A DNA stretch of 64,000 nucleotides from Flavobacterium nackdongense (GCF_004355225.1 NZ_CP037933.1:1178001-1242000); one strand, 5' to 3'; counted from the first letter of the stretch, positions 1 to 8,074 are shown. The notes: generated by a model from the sequence alone, not told the origin. Translations and numbers: made by a program.

Positions 1-64
1 ATTTGGCATTAAACCAGCTCAAAAAACAGCAACAGAAAATAAATTTCCGACTGACAACTCAACT

Positions 65-763
65 ATGGAAACTGTGGACTTGAAAAATCATTTTGACCAA
101 ATTTGCAAAGGGACAATCATTCCTTTCTTCAAAGAAAACGGTTTTAAGAAAAAAGCACTTCATTTTGCTCGACAAACAAATGATGTTACTCAATGTTTCA
201 ATGTTCAAAAAAGTCAATGGAATTCATACAATGACAGTGTAACTTTTACATTCAACTTTGGCTTCTACAATTCAGACATTACTTCAATTATTACGGACAA
301 AGAAGTTCACAACGAATTTCCAAAAACATATGACTGTTTTATTCAAAACCGACTTGGAACATTTTCTCACAACCGAGACCATTGGTATACAATTTCAAGA
401 AATATTGACCCATCTAAAACTGCCGAGCAAATAAAGACTGACCTTGAAACGTATTTAAAACCAATTTTCGAAAATTACACTTCACTTGAAAAGCTAAAAA
501 AATTTATAGATAAAGACGAGAAGTATATTAGTCCGACACTTTCGCCATATTACTTAATTGCATTTTATATGTTAACTGACCAGAAAGAAAAAGGGCGAAA
601 AACAATACTTGAATATTATGAAAATGCCTTAAAACCACAGACTGTTACAGAAACAATTGTTTTGCCCGATGGTACAAGAAAAGAAAAAGTAACTTCACAT
701 ATTAACCAATATTACATAGACGGTATTAAAAAACTTGCTGACAGATATGAAGTTAAATTATAA
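65..763 (+). CDS. DUF4304 domain protein, function unknown
   Basis: The product has 232 residues and no signal peptide. The first 110 residues (GTIIPFFKENGFKKK, then a conserved FNVQKSQWNS and FTFNFGFY) match the DUF4304 family as I remember it; no biochemical function is known for that family. The C-terminal half is charged and helical. The reading frame stays open upstream to the left edge of the window (KPAQKTATENKF...), so the true start may lie outside and the gene may be 5'-truncated here; the ATG at 65 is simply the first in frame. It is followed by repeat-rich DNA that resembles a gene-cassette boundary. Family call fairly sure; start uncertain. Confidence 0.7.
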   Translation: METVDLKNHFDQICKGTIIPFFKENGFKKKALHFARQTNDVTQCFNVQKSQWNSYNDSVTFTFNFGFYNSDITSIITDKEVHNEFPKTYDCFIQNRLGTFSHNRDHWYTISRNIDPSKTAEQIKTDLETYLKPIFENYTSLEKLKKFIDKDEKYISPTLSPYYLIAFYMLTDQKEKGRKTILEYYENALKPQTVTETIVLPDGTRKEKVTSHINQYYIDGIKKLADRYEVKL

Positions 764-1230
764 ACAGACAATAACGCCAGCAGGTAACATCGGTTTGGCA
801 ATATGGCGGCTGAAGTGCTTCTATGAAACATTTGTGCAAGGTTCAACAACAGTAATTCTATTGACCTTTTGTGCTGAAAATCCGCCACATCCCCCGCTAG
901 TGCGAGCATATTGCTCGTACCTAATCCAATTTTCCATTCCATAACAAGCGTCACGCTTGTGACCACAAACAAAATGTAACTTTCGAACTAAAATTAATCC
1001 AAACAATTGCCTCTTTAAAGAAAAAAAACTACTTATGATACTATCAAATGATACTATCAATAAATACCCCCAACTGTTACAAAATCGAGGCTTGTGCCAA
1101 AAAAAATGCGGCCCAATAAAATAACTATTTAGTCCTATAGTTCGATCTGAAATACTACTGAGGCTTTCAATAAATGAATTCCAATTGCAAAGAAATCTTC
1201 CTATATTTGTCGCAAAAAAAATAAATTACA
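764..1230. other. gene-free repeat-bearing spacer
   Basis: No credible gene is seen; the short ORFs on both strands have composition unlike the neighbours. Just after the DUF4304 stop is a block starting AACGCCAGCAGG with a GGCGG (near 803) and a facing CCGCC (near 883). It is followed by two small perfect hairpins: CGAGCA-TAT-TGCTCG at 903-917 and ACAAGCG-TCA-CGCTTGT at 944-960. Blocks of this style recur between small hypothetical genes in flavobacteria as I remember them, but this is recall, not a search. The right part (about 1000-1200) is plain AT-rich DNA leading to the promoter of the next gene. Confidence 0.5.
1202..1209 (+). promoter_or_regulatory. putative -7 element of the FKBP gene
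   Basis: TATATTTG matches the Bacteroidota -7 consensus TAnnTTTG and lies 21 bases before the start codon. A clear -33 TTG at 19 bases is not present, so the call rests on the -7 box alone. Confidence 0.45.
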
Positions 1231-1689
1231 ATGAAACACATTTTATCCGCATTATTAGCCTTAACTCTTTTTATTTCTTGTACAAAAGACAATAATCCGA
1301 CAGTAGATTATACGGCCAAAAACGAGCAAGAAATCAAAGATTATATTGCTAAAAACAATTTAACAGCCCAAAGGAGCGCATCAGGTTTGTATTACGTAAT
1401 CAAAAATCTTGGAACCGGAACACAACCTACAGCAAGTTCGAATGTAACCGTAGCCTACAAAGGCTATTTCACCAACGGAACAGTATTCGATAAAAGTCCT
1501 GATGCAGGTATTTCATTTGGACTACAGCAAGTAATCAAAGGCTGGACAGAAGGAATTCCTTATTTCAAAACTGGCGGCGATGGTATACTTTTAGTTCCAT
1601 CACATCTTGGATACGGAAGTTATAATTACCAAGGTATTCCCGGAGGCTCAGTACTTATTTTTGACGTGAAATTAATTTCAGTGAATTAA
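1231..1689 (+). CDS. FKBP-type peptidyl-prolyl isomerase lipoprotein
   Basis: A 152-residue exported proline isomerase. It has a lipoprotein signal with the lipobox ending LFISC (Cys17), so the mature protein should be lipid-anchored in the periplasm or outer membrane. Residues about 60-152 form a single FKBP domain: VAYKGYFTNGTVFDKS, then VIKGWTEGIPYFKTGG and a C-terminal GIPGGSVLIFDVKLI, the usual FKBP strands and active-site aromatics. The ATG is preceded by an AT-rich leader with a -7 box and no Shine-Dalgarno. It is monocistronic, closed by a strong terminator. Likely role: folding of secreted or surface proteins. Client unknown. Confidence 0.9.
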   Translation: MKHILSALLALTLFISCTKDNNPTVDYTAKNEQEIKDYIAKNNLTAQRSASGLYYVIKNLGTGTQPTASSNVTVAYKGYFTNGTVFDKSPDAGISFGLQQVIKGWTEGIPYFKTGGDGILLVPSHLGYGSYNYQGIPGGSVLIFDVKLISVN

Positions 1690-1733
1690 AAACTAAGAAG
1701 TTTATATTTTTTCAAGAAGAAACTAAAAAACAT

Positions 1734-1772
1734 AAACCACAGTAGAATTGACTTTCTATTGTGGTTTTTTTT
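1734..1772 (+). terminator. intrinsic terminator after the FKBP gene
   Basis: A 13-bp stem (AACCACAGTAGAA with TTCTATTGTGGTT, one G-T pair) closes a short loop and is followed by a run of eight T. It ends the FKBP transcript. Confidence 0.85.
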
Positions 1773-1910
1773 GATTTAATTTTTCAATCAATTAACCTTA
1801 AAAAAAGAATTCTTTTACCTTAAAATTATTCAAATAGAATATATTTTTAGTAGTTTTATGCCTTAAAACAATTGGATTGCCGAATTCAACGAAAATAATT
1901 TGCATTTAAC

Positions 1911-3191
1911 TTGAAGCTTCACATCAATACTAAAACTATTTTTGAAGCAAAACCAATTTGCCTATTCCTTCTATTCCTCTGTTCGTGGCAATTTACCTTT
2001 TCGCAAAACGACACCATCGAAAAAGAGAAAAAACGCCCGCTACGTTCCATTGTCGATTTGTTTACCAAAGAAGACACACTTAAAATCAGACTCCCAAAAC
2101 AGAAGTCCAAAACCCGATTAATAGCCTTCCCTACGCTCGGTTATCAGCCCGCAAATGGTTTCACGTTGGGTTTCATTGGCCAATACAGTTTTAAAGAAAA
2201 AGAAAACACCAAAATATCCCTAATCTCTGGTGGCGCCTCTTATAGCTCTCAACATCAACTGCTTACTTATGTGAAAAATAATATGTATCTCAATGATGAC
2301 CGCTACTTTTTCAGTGGTGACTTTCGCTATTATATTTTCTCCCAATCGAATTTCGGATTAGGTACAGACATCGTTCCCTATGGAGCTAGTTTTCAAGATT
2401 TCGATTATAGCAGCATCGAACAACCTATGGATTATCATTATTTTAAGCTGCACGAAACCATTTCCTACAACCTCTTTCCCTCTTTTTTTCTTGGCGCCGG
2501 AATTCACCTTGACAGCTACACCCACATACAGGATAAAAATTTAGACATTGCCAATAATAGGTACACGGACCACTACAATTATTCCAAAAAATACGGCTTC
2601 AATGAGAACTATTATTTGGTCAACGGATTGAGTATGAATGTAATTTACGACGCTAGAGACAACCTCATCAATACCAACAAAGGGCTGTTTTTGAACCTAA
2701 ATTACCGCTACAATCCGAAAATATTCAATTATCAAAAAAACAGTTCTACTTTACTCCTCGAATCGAGATATTTTATTCCACTAAGCAAAAAAATCAAGCA
2801 GTATGTACTTGGCTTTTGGGCTTATGGGCAATTCTTGGTCAGCGGAAAATTACCCTACCTCAACTTGCCGGCAATAGGTTGGGACCAAAACAGCCGGAGC
2901 GGAAAAGGCTACATTCAAGGACTTTTCCGAGGGACAAACCTGATGTATTTCGAGACGGAATACCGCTTCCCCATCACCAAAAATCAAATGATTAGCGGAA
3001 CCGTTTTTGCCAACGCCACCACAGCAAGTGCTGCCGACAAAAACCTCCATTTATTCGAATCCGTGCAGCCTGCAGTGGGGGTTGGGCTGCGAGTATTGTT
3101 AGACAAAAATACGCTAACCAATTTTATTTTAAATTACGGTCTGGGACGCCAATCAAATACGTTCTATTTCAATGATGGCGAAGGATTTTAA
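1911..3191 (+). CDS. BamA/TamA-like outer-membrane beta-barrel (surface antigen D15 type)
   Basis: A 426-residue protein starting with TTG; the frame is closed by a stop 12 bases upstream, so no ATG alternative exists except well inside. An N-terminal hydrophobic stretch ending TFSQ is a signal peptide. After a basic linker the rest is a series of amphipathic strands rich in Tyr, Phe and Asn, typical of a beta barrel. YDARDNLINTNKGLFLNLNYRY resembles the conserved C-terminal D15 barrel motif, and a strand with YFETEYRFPI follows. POTRA domains are not evident, so this is a barrel-only relative of BamA/TamA rather than BamA itself. Cargo unknown. Confidence 0.7.
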   Translation: MKLHINTKTIFEAKPICLFLLFLCSWQFTFSQNDTIEKEKKRPLRSIVDLFTKEDTLKIRLPKQKSKTRLIAFPTLGYQPANGFTLGFIGQYSFKEKENTKISLISGGASYSSQHQLLTYVKNNMYLNDDRYFFSGDFRYYIFSQSNFGLGTDIVPYGASFQDFDYSSIEQPMDYHYFKLHETISYNLFPSFFLGAGIHLDSYTHIQDKNLDIANNRYTDHYNYSKKYGFNENYYLVNGLSMNVIYDARDNLINTNKGLFLNLNYRYNPKIFNYQKNSSTLLLESRYFIPLSKKIKQYVLGFWAYGQFLVSGKLPYLNLPAIGWDQNSRSGKGYIQGLFRGTNLMYFETEYRFPITKNQMISGTVFANATTASAADKNLHLFESVQPAVGVGLRVLLDKNTLTNFILNYGLGRQSNTFYFNDGEGF

Positions 3192-3199
3192 GATAATTT

Positions 3200-3324
3200 G
3201 GGCGTGACCCTTCGCAAAAACTTCGGGTCGGGCTGTACGTTCCCGCTTTTTTTCATCAATTGCCACGGGTTTAAACCCAAGGCAATTGATGAAAAAAGAG
3301 CTCCACTGCCATCCCTCACGCGAG
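3200..3324. repeat. interspersed intergenic element with long inverted repeat
   Basis: It begins with GGGCGTGACCC and GGGTCGGGCTGT, runs into a 17-18 bp inverted repeat (arms about 3247-3264 and 3281-3298, CATCAATTGCC / GGCAATTGATG at their inner ends) around the palindrome GGGTTTAAACCC (3267-3278), and ends near CCTCACGCGAG. The GC-rich flank differs from the AT-rich surroundings. I recall similar GGGCGTG..CCC / GGGTCGGGCTG blocks as widely scattered in flavobacterial genomes. No ORF is present. The rest of the spacer to 3515 is AT-rich with nothing further recognised. Confidence 0.6.
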
Positions 3325-3515
3325 ACAAGATTTGACAACTTTTAAAAAGTTGGTTCTACAATTTTGGGTGAAAAGCTAAAAAAGGATAACCATTAAGAAT
3401 CAGTAAGAAAATTAAGTTTTGTACTGCTCTTAATTTTCTTAATGGCCTCAATGGTTTAAAAAATTAATATTTACACAAAACCCAGCAGAACCAAAAATTG
3501 GTCAAATCTGAAAAA

Positions 3516-5066
3516 CTACCAAGCGATCGGGCGGTAATCTTTCAAAAACTTCCCAGACCAATGTTTTCCCGTGTTGATTCCGTCAAACAAAGGATCCATA
3601 ACCCTTGCTGCCCCATCTACAATATCCAAAGGTGGCTGAAAATCTTGTTCTTCCTGCTTTCTTTTGGCCAATTCGGCGGGATCTTCGTCGGTTACCCAAC
3701 CTGTGTCAACCGCATTCATAAAAATACCATCCTTTGCCAAAGTTCCCGCGGCAGTGTGTGTCAACATATTCAAAGCAGCTTTTGCCATATTGGTATGAGG
3801 GTGCCGGTCTTCCTTGAAATCACGGTAAAACTTCCCTTCCATCGCCGACACATTGATAATGTGTTTTTTGCCTGTATTGTCTTTCTTCATCACTTCCGAA
3901 AGACGATTGCACAACACAAAAGGCGCCACCGAATTAACTAATTGTACTTCAATCATTTCAGTAGTTTCAATCTGACCCAATTTCAATCTCCAGCTGTTTA
4001 CTTTTCGCAAATCGACTTGTTGCAAATCGGCGTCGAGTTCTCCTTCAGGGAAAACTTCTTGCGCCACCAGCGCCTTATCAAACGAATACGGAATCTGCGA
4101 TAATTTGGCGGAAGCCCGCAAACCAATTCCAGGCTCAGGACCGTGCCAAGTTACAGGCATATTTTCATTGGTCGAAAATCCAGAAGTCAGTACTTTCAAT
4201 TCATCCAAACAATTGGTGTGATCCAATAATAATTCCTGAGCCGATTTTGCCAAAGAACCTACAGGAAGTTCTTCGTTTTCCATCAAATGCGCGTAAAAAC
4301 CCGCAGGTCGACGCACTGTTTGTGCCGCATTATTGATGAGAATGTCTAATCGACCGTATTTTTGTTCGATAAAATTGCAGAAGATTTCCACACTGGGAAT
4401 GTGTCTCAAATCCAATCCGTGAATTTTCAATCGATGTCCCCAATCCATAAAATCGGCTTCCTTGGCAAACCGCAAAGCCGAATCCACCGGAAACCGAGTT
4501 GTGGCAACAACAGTAGCTCCACCGCGCAATAACATCAAAGTAATGTGGTAGCCAATTTTCAATCGCGAACCTGTTATGACCGCTATTTGCCCGTTGACAT
4601 CAGCCGTTTGAAATCGTTTGGCATAATTATAATCGCCACAATCCGGGCACATGGTATCGTAAAAGTGGTGCATTTTGGTAAACTCTGTTTTGCAGACATA
4701 ACACTTTCTTGGCGTTTCAAATTCTAATTGTTCTTTGCTTTCCAAATCCTGCAAAGCCAATAATTTTGGAGCTACAAAAACATTCGCTTCCCGAGCCGAC
4801 CGAATACCCGTTTCTTTGCGAGCGGTTCTGTCTTTCTTTTCTTGTTTGCGTCTGGCTACTGCTTTACCATCTTTCTTTCTTTTTTCCAATTCGGTGCGGT
4901 CGGGCCTTGCAAATTGTCCTGCTGCCTTGATCAAGGCGGTTCTTTGTTCCTTTGGAATTTCAAATATTTGATCGGTTTCCGTATTCAATTGCGCCAAAAT
5001 CGCAATACAACGGTCAATTTCTTCGGGAGTTATGGCGCGAATATTTTCTATTTCTTCGTTTATCAT
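3516..5066 (-). CDS. SDR-fold protein with zinc-ribbon-like insert
   Basis: A 516-residue cytosolic protein. Residues 1-115 are charged and helical. Residues 122-143 hold two CxxC pairs (C122/C125 and C140/C143), likely a zinc ribbon. A Rossmann fold follows with the nucleotide-binding TGSRLKIG (165-172) and the NNA motif (INNAAQ). In the catalytic region INVSAMEG supplies a Ser, but the usual YxxxK motif reads TNMAK, so the catalytic Tyr appears to be Thr. Family known in Bacteroidota and plants as an SDR oxidoreductase of unknown substrate. The missing Tyr argues for altered or lost oxidoreductase chemistry. Monocistronic, start ATG at 5066. Confidence 0.75.
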   Translation of the reverse strand: MINEEIENIRAITPEEIDRCIAILAQLNTETDQIFEIPKEQRTALIKAAGQFARPDRTELEKRKKDGKAVARRKQEKKDRTARKETGIRSAREANVFVAPKLLALQDLESKEQLEFETPRKCYVCKTEFTKMHHFYDTMCPDCGDYNYAKRFQTADVNGQIAVITGSRLKIGYHITLMLLRGGATVVATTRFPVDSALRFAKEADFMDWGHRLKIHGLDLRHIPSVEIFCNFIEQKYGRLDILINNAAQTVRRPAGFYAHLMENEELPVGSLAKSAQELLLDHTNCLDELKVLTSGFSTNENMPVTWHGPEPGIGLRASAKLSQIPYSFDKALVAQEVFPEGELDADLQQVDLRKVNSWRLKLGQIETTEMIEVQLVNSVAPFVLCNRLSEVMKKDNTGKKHIINVSAMEGKFYRDFKEDRHPHTNMAKAALNMLTHTAAGTLAKDGIFMNAVDTGWVTDEDPAELAKRKQEEQDFQPPLDIVDGAARVMDPLFDGINTGKHWSGKFLKDYRPIAW

Positions 5067-5245
5067 TATTTAAAACAGGAATTTTCATGAGTAAAAATCC
5101 CAAGCTGCAAATATAGTGTTTAAGTCGTCAGCTATTTCACAAAGGAAAAAACTAAGTATCGTAAAGTCTAGTTTTTGTTTTTAGAATTTTTGAAAAATCT
5201 CTGTGTATCTTTGTGACCTCTTTGTGAACCTTTGTGAAATAAACT

Positions 5246-6052
5246 ATGCTCTTCCAAATCAAATCTTATCTGCAATTCCTTTGGCATTCTAAAAACGAAC
5301 ACGCTGTGCATTCGCCTTTTGTATTCAATTTGATTACCAAATGTTTTTATGATAGGAAATCTAAACCTGACCCGAGCGGGAGCGAACAGGCGAAGCAATA
5401 CAAGGTTTTAAAGAAATATAGAGCTTCACTTTTAGCAAACAAAAAAACGATTCAAATTACCGATTTCGGAGCGGGTTCGAAAGTTTTTAAATCCAATACA
5501 CGACAAATTTCGCAAATCGCAAAAACCGCCGGAATTTCGCCCAAACGCGCCGAATTATTGTTTCGAATTGCAAATTATTTTCAGCCGGAGTCTATTTTAG
5601 AAATAGGAACCTCATTAGGATTAGCAACTTCTGCCCTAGCCTTGGGCAATACAAACGCAAGGATAATTACATTGGAAGGCTGCCCGACAACAATGGCAAT
5701 TGCAAAAAATCAATTGCAATTATTCAATTTTGAAAATGTGGAATGTATCACCACCGAGTTTAATGATTTCCTGCAAATCTGCAATCTAAAATCTGAAATC
5801 TGCAATCTGATTTATTTCGATGGCAATCATTCAAAAAAAGCTACTTTAGACTACTTCCAACTTTTACTGCCCACGATTTGCAATGAAACAGTCTGGATTT
5901 TTGATGACATTCATTGGTCAACCGAAATGGAAGCCGCTTGGAAAATCATCCGAAATCATCCGAAAGTAACGGTAACCATCGACACTTTTCAATGGGGATT
6001 GGTATTTTTTAGAATAGAGCAACCCAAAGAACATTTTGTTATTCGAGTTTAA
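5246..6052 (+). CDS. class I SAM-dependent methyltransferase (O-methyltransferase-like)
   Basis: A 268-residue methyltransferase. The glycine-rich SAM motif ILEIGTSLGLAT lies near residue 115, followed by an acidic residue after strand 2 (ITLEGC) and a YFDGNH strand 4/5 segment like O-methyltransferases. The start region LFQIKSYLQFLWHSKNEHAVHSPFVF is characteristic of a Bacteroidota family. Two odd inserts are visible. Bases 5369-5398 (encoding DPSGSEQAKQ) match an intergenic repeat at 25749-25778 in 28 of 30 positions. Bases 5774-5808 (within LQICNLKSEICNL) are five perfect 7-bp units of intergenic type. Both keep the frame. Substrate unknown. Confidence 0.8.
   Translation: MLFQIKSYLQFLWHSKNEHAVHSPFVFNLITKCFYDRKSKPDPSGSEQAKQYKVLKKYRASLLANKKTIQITDFGAGSKVFKSNTRQISQIAKTAGISPKRAELLFRIANYFQPESILEIGTSLGLATSALALGNTNARIITLEGCPTTMAIAKNQLQLFNFENVECITTEFNDFLQICNLKSEICNLIYFDGNHSKKATLDYFQLLLPTICNETVWIFDDIHWSTEMEAAWKIIRNHPKVTVTIDTFQWGLVFFRIEQPKEHFVIRV
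5369..5398 (+). repeat. interspersed repeat motif embedded in a CDS
   Basis: Thirty bases, rich in GAGCG and GGCGAAGC, match the reverse complement of 25749-25778 at 28 of 30 positions. Here they lie in frame inside the methyltransferase gene; there they form part of a degenerate intergenic inverted repeat. Confidence 0.75.
5774..5808 (+). repeat. five-unit heptamer array inside a CDS
   Basis: Five consecutive 7-base units, each ending ATCT (CAAATCT, GCAATCT, AAAATCT, GAAATCT, GCAATCT), sit inside the methyltransferase gene. Three units make 21 bases, so the protein shows a 7-residue near repeat (ICNLKSE, ICNLIYF). Confidence 0.85.
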
Positions 6053-6055
6053 TAA

Positions 6056-6085
6056 TTGTTTAAAAGTTTAATTTGTTTAAATTTG
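6056..6085 (+). promoter_or_regulatory. putative promoter of the ABC ATPase gene
   Basis: TTG (6056-6058), 19 bases, then TAAATTTG (6078-6085) fits the Bacteroidota consensus TTG-N19-TAnnTTTG. The start codon is 73 bases downstream. Confidence 0.5.
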
Positions 6086-6158
6086 TTGTAACAATACCCA
6101 AGATTAGCAGTCCTATTCCATAGTTAACTATCTGAACTCTTAAAATGTATCGCAATAA

Positions 6159-6845
6159 ATGAGTAATCCATTAATTAAAATTAGCCAAATCAAACGAGAT
6201 TTTGCTCTAGGAAACGAAATCGTTTATGTACTAAAAGGTATTGATTTAGAAATAAATAAAGGCGAATATGTAGCATTGATGGGACCTTCGGGCTCTGGAA
6301 AATCTACCTTGATGAACCTTTTAGGATGTTTAGACACGCCTACTTCAGGAACCTACATCCTCAACGGAAAGGACGTAAGCCAAATGCAAGACGATGAATT
6401 GGCAGACATTCGAAATAAAGAAATTGGCTTTATATTCCAAACCTTCAATCTTTTGCCAAGAACCACCGCTTTAGACAATGTAGCTTTACCTATGATTTAT
6501 GCTGGACATTCTAAATCAGAGCGAAATACTCGAGCTACTGAAGTACTAAAACAAGTGAATCTTGCCGATAGAATGGACCATCAACCCAACCAACTTTCGG
6601 GCGGTCAAAGACAAAGAGTGGCCATTGCCAGAGCCTTAGTCAACAAGCCTTCGATTATTCTTGCCGACGAACCTACAGGAAACCTCGATAGTAAAACTTC
6701 AGAGGAAATTATGGCTCTTTTAGAAGAAATCCACAAAAACGGCAACACCATTATAGTAGTAACCCACGAAGAAGATATTGCCGCTCACGCCAAAAGAATC
6801 ATCAGAATGCGCGATGGAATGATTGAAAGTGATACAATAAAATAG
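6159..6845 (+). CDS. ABC transporter ATPase, MacB/LolD type
   Basis: A 228-residue ATPase subunit. Walker A is GPSGSGKS (about 42-49), the Q-loop lies in [11 protein letters not shown], the signature is [15 protein letters not shown], Walker B is [13 protein letters not shown] and the switch histidine is in VVTHEED. The length and the [10 protein letters not shown] segment match the MacB/LolD/FtsE-like group that energises lipoprotein or antimicrobial export. No permease is adjacent, so the partner must be encoded elsewhere. An octamer repeat array and the cobalamin adenosyltransferase gene follow. Function beyond ATP hydrolysis cannot be assigned from this locus. Confidence 0.88.
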   Translation: MSNPLIKISQIKRDFALGNEIVYVLKGIDLEINKGEYVALMGPSGSGKSTLMNLLGCLDTPTSGTYILNGKDVSQMQDDELADIRNKEIGFIFQTFNLLPRTTALDNVALPMIYAGHSKSERNTRATEVLKQVNLADRMDHQPNQLSGGQRQRVAIARALVNKPSIILADEPTGNLDSKTSEEIMALLEEIHKNGNTIIVVTHEEDIAAHAKRIIRMRDGMIESDTIK

Positions 6846-6851
6846 ATTAAT

Positions 6852-6899
6852 CGCTTAATTGGTTAAACGATTAACCGATTAAGCAATTAACCGATTAAA
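6852..6899 (+). repeat. six-unit octamer array between ABC ATPase and adenosyltransferase genes
   Basis: Six 8-base units of the form cgattaAN (CGCTTAAT, TGGTTAAA, CGATTAAC, CGATTAAG, CAATTAAC, CGATTAAA) fill nearly the whole 63-bp spacer and end nine bases before the next start codon. Period 8 contrasts with the period 7 of the other arrays. Confidence 0.85.
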
Positions 6900-6908
6900 C
6901 ATACAAAA

Positions 6909-7478
6909 ATGAAAGTATACACTAAAACTGGCGACAAAGGTACTACAGCACTTTTCGGAGGAACTCGAGTTCCCAAAGACCATATTCGAATCGAAAGTTA
7001 TGGTACAGTTGATGAATTGAATTCCTATATTGGACTGATTCGGGATCAAGAAATGAACCATCATTATCAAACTATTCTGATCGAAATTCAAGATCGCCTT
7101 TTTACTGTTGGTGCTATTCTAGCCACTCCACCTGAAAAAGAAGTAAAGAAGAATGGGGAACTGCGATTGCAAAATTTGGGAATTATAGACAGCGACATTG
7201 AATTACTCGAAAACGAAATCGACACGATGGAAGAAGCTTTGCCGCCAATGACTCATTTTGTATTACCTGGAGGGCATACTACTGTGTCATATTGTCATAT
7301 TGCACGCTGTATTTGTCGTCGTGCAGAACGACTTGCGGTTCAATTAGACCACATCGAACCCATTCCTGGTATCGTCATAATGTACCTTAACCGACTTTCT
7401 GACTATCTTTTTGTATTGGCACGAAAGTTGTCATTTGACTTGAGCGCTGAGGAGGTAAAATGGATACCGAGAAAGTAG
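6909..7478 (+). CDS. cob(I)yrinic acid a,c-diamide adenosyltransferase, PduO type
   Basis: A 189-residue cytosolic enzyme that transfers the adenosyl group of ATP to cob(I)alamin to make adenosylcobalamin. The N-terminus MKVYTKTGDKGTTALFGG is the ATP-binding motif of PduO-type transferases. SYGTVDELNSYIG and the later CRRAERLAVQL and LNRLSDYLFVLAR segments form the conserved four-helix-bundle signature. The length matches the family. It may share a transcript with the ABC ATPase across a 63-bp spacer filled by an octamer array. No other cobalamin gene is in the window, consistent with salvage for B12-dependent enzymes. Confidence 0.93.
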   Translation: MKVYTKTGDKGTTALFGGTRVPKDHIRIESYGTVDELNSYIGLIRDQEMNHHYQTILIEIQDRLFTVGAILATPPEKEVKKNGELRLQNLGIIDSDIELLENEIDTMEEALPPMTHFVLPGGHTTVSYCHIARCICRRAERLAVQLDHIEPIPGIVIMYLNRLSDYLFVLARKLSFDLSAEEVKWIPRK

Positions 7479-7479
7479 T

Positions 7480-7601
7480 CAGGTTGCAGATTTCAGGTTG
7501 CAGAAGGCAGAATTCAAATATTTAGACAACAGATTTGCAGTAATTCAAATAGATTTTCCTGCTACCAATCTGAAATCTGTAAACTGAAATCTGCTGTCTG
7601 A
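7480..7601. repeat. two facing heptamer arrays after the adenosyltransferase gene
   Basis: Five units at 7480-7514 (CAGGTTG, CAGATTT, CAGGTTG, CAGAAGG, CAGAATT) face five units at 7567-7601 (AATCTGA, AATCTGT, AAACTGA, AATCTGC, TGTCTGA). CAGATTT is the reverse complement of AAATCTG, so the arrays could pair as a long imperfect hairpin and may act as the adenosyltransferase terminator. Confidence 0.8.
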
Positions 7602-7643
7602 AAAAACGTTCTTAACTTTAACTAAAAATAAATGTTTTTTTAC

Positions 7644-7673
7644 TTGTATTTTTCAGTAAAAAAATTATTTTTG
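7644..7673 (+). promoter_or_regulatory. promoter of the DUF2795 gene
   Basis: TTG (7644-7646), 19 bases, then TATTTTTG (7666-7673): a full match to the Bacteroidota vegetative promoter, 22 bases before the start codon. Confidence 0.75.
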
Positions 7674-7695
7674 CACAAAACTAAACAGACATAAG

Positions 7696-7917
7696 ATGTA
7701 TTGGACATTAGAATTAGCATCCTACTTAAGTGATGCACCGTGGCCTGCTAACAAAGACGAACTTATCGATTATGCTATTAGAGCTGGGGCTCCATTAGAA
7801 GTAGTTGAAAACCTACAGTCGATAGAAGACGAAGGGGAAATATATGAGTCAATGGAAGAAATATGGCCAGATTATCCTACTGACGAAGATTATCTTTGGA
7901 ATGAGGATGAATATTAA
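7696..7917 (+). CDS. DUF2795 family small acidic protein
   Basis: A 73-residue, strongly acidic protein. The core WTLELASYLSDAPWPANKDELIDYAIRAGAPLEVVENLQSI matches DUF2795, a small domain found widely in bacteria with no settled function. The tail is rich in Asp, Glu, Trp and Tyr (YESMEEIWPDYPTDEDY). It has its own consensus promoter and its own terminator, so it is expressed alone, which together with its conservation in the phylum suggests a real housekeeping role. It precedes secA but the terminator separates the two. Confidence 0.85.
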   Translation: MYWTLELASYLSDAPWPANKDELIDYAIRAGAPLEVVENLQSIEDEGEIYESMEEIWPDYPTDEDYLWNEDEY

Positions 7918-7931
7918 ATAAAAATCTCAAG

Positions 7932-7960
7932 AAAAAAGTCTCAAAAGAGGCTTTTTTTTT
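7932..7960 (+). terminator. intrinsic terminator after the DUF2795 gene
   Basis: AAGTCTC-AAAA-GAGGCTT (one G-T pair) preceded by A's and followed by nine T's. Confidence 0.8.
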
Positions 7961-8031
7961 GGTTAAATTTACAGACTGTAATTTAGATAGTACATAATAA
8001 ATCAATTAAAAATAATAATTACGATTTGAAA

Positions 8032-8066
8032 TAGTTTCAATTCGTAGTTTGTAATTCGTAATTCGC
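8032..8066 (+). repeat. five-unit heptamer array before secA
   Basis: AGTTTCA, AATTCGT, AGTTTGT, AATTCGT, AATTCGC: five 7-base units ending nine bases before the secA ATG. They occupy the leader region of the transcript. Confidence 0.85.
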
Positions 8067-8074
8067 AAATAAAA

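Noticed and set aside
712..972. 86-codon minus-strand ORF and overlapping ORFs after the DUF4304 gene
   Set aside because: They cover repeat-like spacer DNA and the 3' end of a real gene, with no recognisable protein features.
764..985. Integron attC site
   Set aside because: Arms resembling GGCGG/CCGCC exist, but the required GTTRRRY/RYYYAAC cores are not found and no integron integrase is present.
3498..3941. 147-codon plus-strand ORF
   Set aside because: It is antisense to the 3' end of the SDR gene; composition is His/Phe/Cys-rich as expected of a shadow, and no family is recognised.
5201..5245. Repeated TTTGTGA motif before the methyltransferase gene as a heptamer array
   Set aside because: Copies are 10-11 bp apart, not 7, and only three are present; it may contain a TATCTTTG -7 box but no -33 box at the proper distance.
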